From the NCBI RefSeq assembly GCF_017873135.1, contig NZ_JAGGJV010000016.1, positions 1 to 60,065 on the forward strand: DNA of 60,065 nt, written 5' to 3'. Of this stretch, positions 54,177 through 60,065 are shown piece by piece; the stretch's first letter is position 1; every line of letters begins with the position of its first letter. Source of the stretch: Rhizobium herbae (GTDB lineage Bacteria; Pseudomonadota; Alphaproteobacteria; Rhizobiales; Rhizobiaceae). The translations under genes were made by a program, and so were the position numbers. The notes beneath the pieces were generated by a model that saw nothing but the letters and a program-made list of their open reading frames with translations, ran no database searches and was not told the DNA's origin.

Positions 54177-56321
54177 ATGAGCGCATTTCCGCATACAAAC
54201 CTGCAATGCCTGACTCTGGTGGGCCGCCATCATGGTGTCGATCTGTCACCCGAGAGGCTGCTGCACGACTATGCCATCGGCGATGAACCGGTCCCCACCC
54301 GGCAACTCCTCCGCATGGCAAAGGACGCCGGGCTGCGTGCCCGGAGCCTGAACCTCACGTGGCGGTCGCTGTTTCAGATGGGCGAGGCCTACCCGGTGCT
54401 TGCCGAGCTTGAAAACGGCAACTGGGTCGTTATCGCCGGCGCCACGGGCAGCGGCGAGGACGAGATAATCCGGATTCTCGACCCGCTGGCACAGCGCCCG
54501 GAATTCATCCTTCTGAACGAAGAGCAATTTTCCAGATGTTGGCGCGGGTCGGTGGTGCTGATAAAGCGCAGCTATCGTCTTGCCGACGATGATCAACCGT
54601 TCGGCTTTCGCTGGTTCGTACCGGAAATCGTGCGCCAGCGCGGCCTCCTTCGCGACGTCGCGCTGGCCGCCTTCGTTCTCTACGGGCTTGGACTTGCCAC
54701 GCCGATCTTTTTCCAGCTCGTGATCGACAAGGTCCTGGTTCACCAGAGTTACGCGACGCTCGCAGTTCTGACCATCGGCATCGGCATCGCGCTCATCTTC
54801 GACGCTGCCTTCACCTTCCTGCGACGCTATCTCCTGCTATACGCGACCAACAAGATCGATATCAGGGTGGCGACGCGCACCTTCGGGCACCTGCTCAATC
54901 TGCCGATCGCGCTGTTCGAGCAGGCCTCCGCCGGCGTTCTCGTGAAACACATGCAGCAAACGGGGCGCATTCGCGAATTTCTGACGGGCCGGCTCTTCCT
55001 CACCCTTCTGGATGCCCTGTCGCTTCTGGTCTTCATCCCGATCCTGGTTCTCTACAGCGTCAAGCTCACTTGCGTGGTGCTGGGCTTTGCCGCGCTCGTC
55101 GGCCTCGTCGTCATGGTGCTGGTCGGCCCCTTCCAGAGGCGGCTCCACGCTCTCTATCAGGCGGAAGGCGAGCGGCAGGCTCTGCTGGTCGAAACCGTCC
55201 ATGGAATGCGTACCGTCAAGTCGCTCGCTCTCGAACCCCGTCAGCGCCAGGTCTGGGACGATCGCTCCGCCCAGGCGATTTCCGTGCGATTCCGCGTCGA
55301 TAAGATCTCCACCGTCGCACAGGCACTGACCGGGCTTCTGGAGAAACTGATGAGCGTTGCCATCATCGGCCTCGGCGCGCTTGACGTGTTCAGCGGCTCC
55401 ATGACGATCGGCGCGCTTGTTGCGTTCAACATGCTGGCTGGAAGGGTCTCCGGGCCGCTCGTCCAGATCGTCACCATGGTGCATGAATATCAGGAAGTGG
55501 CGCTTTCCGTTCGCATGCTCGGCGAGATCATGAACCAGCGCCCTGAGCAGTTCGGGCGCGGACGAGGCATCAGGCCACAGCTGAAGGGGCGCATCGAATT
55601 CGACAAAGTCACGTTCCGCTACGGGCCTGACGGCGCGCCGGCGCTTGATGACGTCTCCTTCACGGTTCCCGCAGGATCCGTCTTCGGCATCGTCGGCAAA
55701 AGCGGATCGGGCAAAACCACCGTGACCCGGCTGATCCAGGGGCTCTATCAGAACCAACAGGGGCTTGTGCGGATCGACGGGTATGACAGCCGAGAAATCG
55801 ACCTCGCCCATCTTCGGACGAGCATCGGCGTCGTGCTGCAGGACAACTTCCTGTTCCGGGGCTCGGTTCGCGAGAATATTGCAGCAGCAAAGCCCGATGC
55901 CAGCATCGAGGAGGTTATCGAGGCCGCGCGTATTGCCGGCGCCGAAGAATTCATCGAGCGGCTGCCACGCGGTTTTGAATCCATGCTGGAGGAGAATGCC
56001 TCCAACCTTTCCGGCGGCCAGAAGCAGCGTCTCGCCATCGCCCGCGCGCTGATCACCGATCCGAAACTGCTCATTCTCGACGAGGCCACCAGCGCGCTCG
56101 ACCCCGACAGCGAGGCCATCCTGCGGCAGAATTTGAGCAAGATCGCCGCGGGGCGCACAGTCATTATCGTTTCCCACCGCCTGTCCACGCTGGTCGATGC
56201 CGATGTGATCCTCGTGGTGGACCGCGGCAAGATCGCCGATATCGGCCGTCACGATCAGCTCGTCTCGCGCTGCATTACGTATCGCCACCTGTGGTCGCAG
56301 CAAACAAGGCAATCCGCATGA
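54177..56321 (+). CDS. Type I secretion ABC transporter with degenerate C39-like domain
   Basis: 714 residues, as in HlyB (about 707). Residues 1-130 form a C39-like domain; aligning LTLVGRHHGVDLSPE with HlyB puts a Thr (not Cys) at the catalytic position, so it is non-peptidase and should bind unfolded substrate, as in HlyB. About 155-440 holds six membrane helices. The ATPase has GKSGSGKTT (about 506-514), LSGGQKQR (about 611) and LLILDEATSALD (about 630). With HlyD downstream (4-bp overlap) and an unlinked TolC it would form a one-step exporter. Candidate substrates are the giant protein in this operon and the two RTX proteins. Confidence 0.93.
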   Translation: MSAFPHTNLQCLTLVGRHHGVDLSPERLLHDYAIGDEPVPTRQLLRMAKDAGLRARSLNLTWRSLFQMGEAYPVLAELENGNWVVIAGATGSGEDEIIRILDPLAQRPEFILLNEEQFSRCWRGSVVLIKRSYRLADDDQPFGFRWFVPEIVRQRGLLRDVALAAFVLYGLGLATPIFFQLVIDKVLVHQSYATLAVLTIGIGIALIFDAAFTFLRRYLLLYATNKIDIRVATRTFGHLLNLPIALFEQASAGVLVKHMQQTGRIREFLTGRLFLTLLDALSLLVFIPILVLYSVKLTCVVLGFAALVGLVVMVLVGPFQRRLHALYQAEGERQALLVETVHGMRTVKSLALEPRQRQVWDDRSAQAISVRFRVDKISTVAQALTGLLEKLMSVAIIGLGALDVFSGSMTIGALVAFNMLAGRVSGPLVQIVTMVHEYQEVALSVRMLGEIMNQRPEQFGRGRGIRPQLKGRIEFDKVTFRYGPDGAPALDDVSFTVPAGSVFGIVGKSGSGKTTVTRLIQGLYQNQQGLVRIDGYDSREIDLAHLRTSIGVVLQDNFLFRGSVRENIAAAKPDASIEEVIEAARIAGAEEFIERLPRGFESMLEENASNLSGGQKQRLAIARALITDPKLLILDEATSALDPDSEAILRQNLSKIAAGRTVIIVSHRLSTLVDADVILVVDRGKIADIGRHDQLVSRCITYRHLWSQQTRQSA

Positions 56322-57727
56322 ACGCCCGCCCGGAAATAGTTCACGAGAATCTGCCTGTTCCGATCGCAAAGGCCGGGACCGCGCTTGTCGTCAAACGCGT
56401 TCTACCGCCCGTCATCGCCGAATTCCAGTCCGACGCGGTGGAGTTGGAAGAACGCGTGCCTCCGAAGATCGCCCGGTTGACGCTCTATGGCGTGACGGCG
56501 CTCATCGGTATCGCGATTTTCTGGGCCTCGGTCTCCAAGATCGACGAGGTCGTCATTGCACCGGGCAAGCTGATCACAACCCAGCCGACCATTGTCGTTC
56601 AACCGCTCGAAACCTCGATTGTCCGCACGATCGATGTTGCCGTCGGCCAGGAGGTTCGTGCAGGGCAGACGCTTGCGACGCTCGATGCCACATTCAGCCA
56701 GTCGGATGTCGATCAGCAGCACACGAAATTTGTGGCGCTGGACGCGCAGGTGAAGCGGATTGAGGCGGAGCTCGCCGGCGCCGACTACGCAAAGCTGGCC
56801 GGCAATTCCTCGGACGAGTTGCTGCAGGTGCGGCTCTTTGGACAGCGTCGCGCCTTCTACCTGGCCCAGCTTCAGAATTTCGGGCAGCAGATCGCGGGTC
56901 AGGCCGCGGCGATCACGGCCGGCAAGGATCAGGAAGCGGTGCTGACCAGTCGGCGCGAAAACCTGATCCTGATCGAAAACGCCCGCGAGACCCTCTACAA
57001 GAACGATACCGGTTCGCTGGTCGCTTTCCTCGGTTCGCGCGATGCGCGCCTGGATGTCGATTCGGACCTCTCGGCGCTGCATGGCAAGGCGGCGGAAGCA
57101 AAACATTCTCTCGCCAAGCTGACCGCCGACCGGCAGGCTTTCATCGAGGACTTCCGGCGCGCATCGATGGAGCAACTCGTCGAACTGCGCAATCAGCGCG
57201 ACACGGCTGGCGAAGAGCTGAAGAAGATGCAATTGCGCCGCAACATGGTCACGCTGACCGCGCCTGCCGATGCTGTCGTTCTGGATCTCGCCCAGCGTTC
57301 CATCGGCTCGGTGGTGCGCGAGGCGGAGCCTGTGGTCACGCTGGTGCCCCTCAATGTCCCGCTGGAAGCGGAGGTCTCGATCGGCTCAAGCGATATCGGT
57401 CGCCTCGCGGTTGGCAAGGAAGCGCGGATCAAGTTCGATGCCTACCCGTTCCAGAAATTCGGTACCGCCTCCGGCACGCTCAGAACCATCAGTCGCGACG
57501 CTTTCACTCCCACTCAGGAGGGTATGGCGGCTGGCCAGCCTGCGGTTCCGTTCTTCAAGGCGCGCATCTTGATCGCCGATACTCGGCTTGGCGCCTCCAA
57601 AGAGCCCATACGGCTGCTTCCAGGGATGACGGTTTCCGCGGAAATCAAGGTCGGGCGTCGGACGGTGATTTCCTACTTCCTTTATCCCCTGCTGCGCGGC
57701 CTGGACGTCGCCATCCGCGAACCGTGA
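56318..57727 (+). CDS. HlyD-family type I secretion membrane fusion protein
   Basis: 469 residues from ATG 56318, which overlaps the ABC gene stop (ATGA). A cytoplasmic N-terminus of about 55 residues, one membrane helix (LTLYGVTALIGIAIFWASV), a biotinyl-lipoyl-like half (VVQPLETSIVRTIDVAVGQ and VRAGQTLATLDAT), a long coiled coil, and a C-terminal beta-barrel region (LTAPADAVVLDLAQRSIGSV, LLPGMTVSAEIKVGRRT). It links the ABC protein to TolC. Last gene of the operon. Confidence 0.93.
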   Translation: MNARPEIVHENLPVPIAKAGTALVVKRVLPPVIAEFQSDAVELEERVPPKIARLTLYGVTALIGIAIFWASVSKIDEVVIAPGKLITTQPTIVVQPLETSIVRTIDVAVGQEVRAGQTLATLDATFSQSDVDQQHTKFVALDAQVKRIEAELAGADYAKLAGNSSDELLQVRLFGQRRAFYLAQLQNFGQQIAGQAAAITAGKDQEAVLTSRRENLILIENARETLYKNDTGSLVAFLGSRDARLDVDSDLSALHGKAAEAKHSLAKLTADRQAFIEDFRRASMEQLVELRNQRDTAGEELKKMQLRRNMVTLTAPADAVVLDLAQRSIGSVVREAEPVVTLVPLNVPLEAEVSIGSSDIGRLAVGKEARIKFDAYPFQKFGTASGTLRTISRDAFTPTQEGMAAGQPAVPFFKARILIADTRLGASKEPIRLLPGMTVSAEIKVGRRTVISYFLYPLLRGLDVAIREP

Positions 57728-57873
57728 GATCTGCACCAATCTATCGCCCTTCCTGACCTGCCTGGGCGATCGAAGCCTCCGGTCGATGGCGTGAATGCGA
57801 TCCCCCGTGAGCACGACAATTTCTGCTAAAAATTACCCTCTCGGCCATGATTTCGGTCGGGAAGATCGGTAAT

Positions 57874-59247
57874 TCATCGCCTCTTCGCCGGTGACACGGC
57901 CCGTGGCGTCGATACCTTCGTGCTCGCACGTGTACGCGCGGCGGGCCGGTCGAGTGCCCTTTTCCTTGAGGGCAGCGGGTTTGCGACATTGTCAAGCAGC
58001 CAACTGCCGCTGCCGAGAAGGAACAGGAAAAGCACATAGGTCGCGTTCCAGAAATGGACTGTCCATCCGACAAGAAAATACCCGGTCATCATGATCAGGT
58101 AAGCGGTCCGATAGCGCAGGCGGAACTCGTCGGTTTCCTTCCGGAACGCGATGGACATATACATGGTCAGGAAACCGCCGATCATGAAAAGTCCGGCCGG
58201 TATACCGAAGAGTACCGCGTGATACAGCCAGAACATGTCGATGCTGGGAGGCATCCACGACGGCCGGTCCCACCTGCCGAAACCAACACCGAACAGAGGA
58301 TGGTTGAGAGCGGAGCCGGACCCGAATTTCCAGATTAGAACGCGGTAATATGCAGATGCCGGTTCAAATGAAAAATAGGTGAGCAGAAATTCGAAAACCG
58401 ACTGGTTGGATGCGAGGGAAATGAAAGTGTAGAGCGACAGGGCAACGGCCCACAGATATTGCCAGCGCCTGGCATCCCTGGCCAGAAGCCAATTCCAGAA
58501 AACAAGCGATACCTGGGCGAGAAGCGCCGTGAGCGGTCCTGATGACAACGACAGGAAAGCCGTCGTAAACACGACCGCGGAAGCAGACCACCGCTTGGCG
58601 GCGGATTTATCCCCGCCGAGCACCATGTGCACAAGCGCGAGGATGGCGCCGCAGGACACGCCGAAAAGGATTGGATGCTCAAAGACGCCCTGCACGCGCC
58701 GCAATCCCCATCGGGCCTCCTTGAAGGCTTCGACATGCGTGGGAAATACCTTTGAGAACAATGCCAGCGAAACATTGGTGTTCGTCACGGCCTCCAGCAG
58801 CGCAAAGGGAAGCATGATGGCGACGATCACGAACAGGAGCCGCGTCATGGCGTAAAACTGTTCGGGACCGCGAATGAAACATCGCCCGAAAAAATACGCC
58901 CCTGCGGTTTCCACGACGATTATGCCGCCGGATTGAAGACCGGTCTGTGCGCCGTGCACCACAAACAGACTGATGGTACACCACAGACAGTAAAGAAGGA
59001 TCAGAATATCGGAGGCTCGTATCCTGCCGGCCTTTCCGGCAAGCCACAGGAACATGCAAGGCAGGAAACCGGCAAGCAGCACCAGGCGGTATGGAAGCAG
59101 CAGCAACGGTCCAATCGTCCACAGCCACGGAATGAACACGCAAATCAGGAAGGCGACGACAAGCCACGGAAGCGTTTTTTGCTGTCGGGTTGCAGGCAGG
59201 CCCCCTTCGATGAATACCGAACCTGAACGGCCAGACCCGTTGGTCAT
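57874..59247 (-). CDS. O-antigen polymerase/ligase-like membrane protein (Wzy type)
   Basis: 457 residues from ATG 59247; longer in-frame starts reach into the repeat at 59278. About 11-12 membrane helices, with the large periplasmic loop and Wzy_C-like motif (YYRVLIWKFGSGSALNHPLFGVGFG, quoted in part) typical of Wzy polymerases and ligases. The C-terminus is basic. As the only Wzy-like protein in the window it is the best candidate for the polymerase of this polysaccharide, though it lies at the far end and is transcribed alone. Confidence 0.85.
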   Translation of the reverse strand: MTNGSGRSGSVFIEGGLPATRQQKTLPWLVVAFLICVFIPWLWTIGPLLLLPYRLVLLAGFLPCMFLWLAGKAGRIRASDILILLYCLWCTISLFVVHGAQTGLQSGGIIVVETAGAYFFGRCFIRGPEQFYAMTRLLFVIVAIMLPFALLEAVTNTNVSLALFSKVFPTHVEAFKEARWGLRRVQGVFEHPILFGVSCGAILALVHMVLGGDKSAAKRWSASAVVFTTAFLSLSSGPLTALLAQVSLVFWNWLLARDARRWQYLWAVALSLYTFISLASNQSVFEFLLTYFSFEPASAYYRVLIWKFGSGSALNHPLFGVGFGRWDRPSWMPPSIDMFWLYHAVLFGIPAGLFMIGGFLTMYMSIAFRKETDEFRLRYRTAYLIMMTGYFLVGWTVHFWNATYVLFLFLLGSGSWLLDNVANPLPSRKRALDRPAARTRASTKVSTPRAVSPAKRR

Positions 59248-59277
59248 TGGACGGGAACGAGGCGAATTGACATGCAA

Positions 59278-59555
59278 TCTGGCCGAAGCTCTCATGACCC
59301 GTTGCACTCCAACCCGTTTGATCATTGGACAGCGTCATCGAGACGGGCAACGGCCTTCCCCGAATGGCAAGGATCACTTCAGCAGCATATTCTCGCGCCC
59401 GTCCATATGATCGAATGGCTCATACTCTTGTGCATTGGATCGATTGGGGTGCACGGTCGCCAGGAGAGCTAAGCCGAAAGATGTATGTGGCACGGGTTGA
59501 AGGCTGGTTTTCTACGCCTTTGCCCTGGAATTTTGCCGCGTCCTGACAATCGCAA
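59278..59555 (+). repeat. Dispersed intergenic repeat, copy B
   Basis: Diverged second copy of 36168-36400 in the same strand, with about 45 extra bases at about 59345-59390. The core block CATTGGATCGATTGGGGTGC and CCAGGAGAGCTAAGC are shared exactly. Here no gene follows on the plus strand; the nearest is the Wzy gene, which starts to the left on the other strand. Confidence 0.75.
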
Positions 59556-59930
59556 TTCGCCGTCGCTCCAGCAATCCATTCTTGACGGATATGCCTCCAA
59601 CATGAACTTGGGCCTCGCCTTGTCGCGCGGTGGCACCAACTGCTTCCGTCGACTTCCAGCAGTTCCCGCGGCATGCGGTTCGTCCGTGCGCCATGTCGCC
59701 GTCGGCGTGAGTCTTTCGGCTGAATGCGCATGACTTCGGAGGCATGGACGTGCCGCGAAGCTTTGGTCAAACTGGGTTGTCAGCACAATATGAGCATCAT
59801 CGGGCCGAATGCCGCGGTATCGCACGCTCGGCCGGTCAACGGGCAAAACCTCGCACGCCCGCCGCAGCCCGCCCCCCCTTGAACGTTCTGATTGCGAAGA
59901 TTGCCGCCGACTGATTTTTTCCGGATCGGA
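59556..59930. other. Intergenic region
   Basis: About 375 bp between the repeat and the tRNA terminator. Several overlapping frames exist on both strands, none with ribosome site, coding bias or recognisable motifs. I see nothing else. Confidence 0.35.
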
Positions 59931-59934
59931 ACGC

Positions 59935-59968
59935 AAAAAGCTCCTCGACGGTTATGTCGAGGAGCTTT
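59935..59968 (-). terminator. Rho-independent terminator of the initiator tRNA
   Basis: AAAGCTCCTCGAC pairs perfectly with GTCGAGGAGCTTT across GGTTAT (13 bp); on the minus strand it ends in a run of T. It lies about 43 bp past the 3' end of the tRNA. Confidence 0.88.
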
Positions 59969-60010
59969 CCTTGAAGCGACTTGCGTTGGCAAGTTTACAC
60001 GTTTTTGATT

Positions 60011-60065
60011 TGGTTGCGGGGGCAGGATTTGAACCTGCGGCCTTCAGGTTATGAGCCTGACGAGC
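60011..60065 (-). tRNA. tRNA-fMet (CAT), 5' part outside window
   Basis: The reverse complement of the last 55 bases reads as the 3' two-thirds of a tRNA: anticodon arm CAGG-CTCATAA-CCTG, T arm GCAGG-TTCAAAT-CCTGC, acceptor CCCCGC-A-A and encoded CCA. Anticodon CAT plus an A before the discriminator A (the unpaired position 72 of initiators) and the alphaproteobacterial sequence pattern identify the initiator rather than elongator tRNA. The first 20 or so bases lie beyond the edge. Confidence 0.93.

Noticed and set aside
54177..54560. Active C39 peptidase for a double-glycine leader bacteriocin
   Set aside because: Alignment with HlyB puts Thr at the catalytic Cys position, and no double-glycine precursor was seen nearby. 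It is a degenerate C39-like domain.
54837..56369. 510-codon frame on the minus strand
   Set aside because: It is antisense to the type I exporter ATPase, whose Walker motifs are intact. No recognisable domain.
59469..59936. 155-codon minus-strand frame near the tRNA
   Set aside because: Arg/Ser/Pro-rich with no ribosome site; it overlaps the repeat and the tRNA terminator approach. No coding evidence.
59278..60065. tRNA-linked genomic island boundary
   Set aside because: The cluster lies on the 3' side of the initiator tRNA, a common island target, but I see no integrase and no second copy of the tRNA 3' end.

Overview
The window reads as chromosome or large-replicon DNA of an alphaproteobacterium, most likely a Rhizobiaceae member (Sinorhizobium, Rhizobium or Agrobacterium relatives). 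The evidence is high GC with strong G/C third positions, an alphaproteobacterial initiator tRNA at the right edge, ExoF/ExoY-like exopolysaccharide proteins, a class III cyclase with TPR repeats, a Tat-Hint protein, a BTLCP cysteine peptidase, and RTX proteins with a type I exporter. The species cannot be fixed from sequence alone.

Layout. 1-8.9 kb is an accessory border: a partial RTX protein running off the left edge, small conserved proteins, a Crp-type regulator, a decayed amidase, a probable small RNA, an adenylate cyclase-TPR protein, an ankyrin/YHS pair and a LuxR-type regulator. 9.3-33.3 kb is the main exopolysaccharide region. It holds an ExoF-like export protein, rmlABCD (dTDP-L-rhamnose), a Wzx flippase, and an opposed six-gene nucleotide-sugar operon (WbpD/WbpB/WbpE-like enzymes, an acyltransferase, an epimerase and a second aminotransferase). 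It also holds three glycosyltransferases, a secreted beta-helix protein, a second LuxR-type regulator, an ExoY-like initiating transferase, a Wzz-type protein with a separate tyrosine-kinase-like ATPase, and wecB. 33.5-41.3 kb has a small paralogue, a Tat-exported Hint-domain protein, a BTLCP peptidase, an FkbM methyltransferase, an RTX beta-helix protein and a glycosyltransferase. 41.6-46.3 kb is an operon with a QW-motif protein, a WecG-type transferase, wecC and lhgO. 47.4-57.7 kb is a five-gene operon: a 1724-residue surface or secreted protein, a ZigA-like metallochaperone GTPase, a 102-residue protein, and the ABC and HlyD parts of a type I exporter. 57.9-60.1 kb has a Wzy-type polymerase or ligase, a diverged copy of an intergenic repeat, and the initiator tRNA with its terminator.

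How the genes fit together. Activated sugars (dTDP-rhamnose, UDP-ManNAcA, and probably an N-acetylated 3-amino uronic acid) are made by Rml, WecB/WecC and WbpB/E/D-like enzymes. The ExoY-like protein starts the lipid-linked unit, and the GTs plus WecG-like transferase extend it. Wzx flips it, Wzy polymerises it, and Wzz, the kinase-like ATPase and the ExoF-like protein control length and export. Two homologous beta-helix proteins, one with a Sec-type leader and one with an RTX tail, are candidate polymer-modifying enzymes. The type I exporter beside the giant protein could also export the RTX proteins. The least described parts are the beta-helix pair, the giant protein/GTPase/T1SS operon, the QW-motif protein among ManNAcA genes, and a pair of covarying intergenic hairpins.
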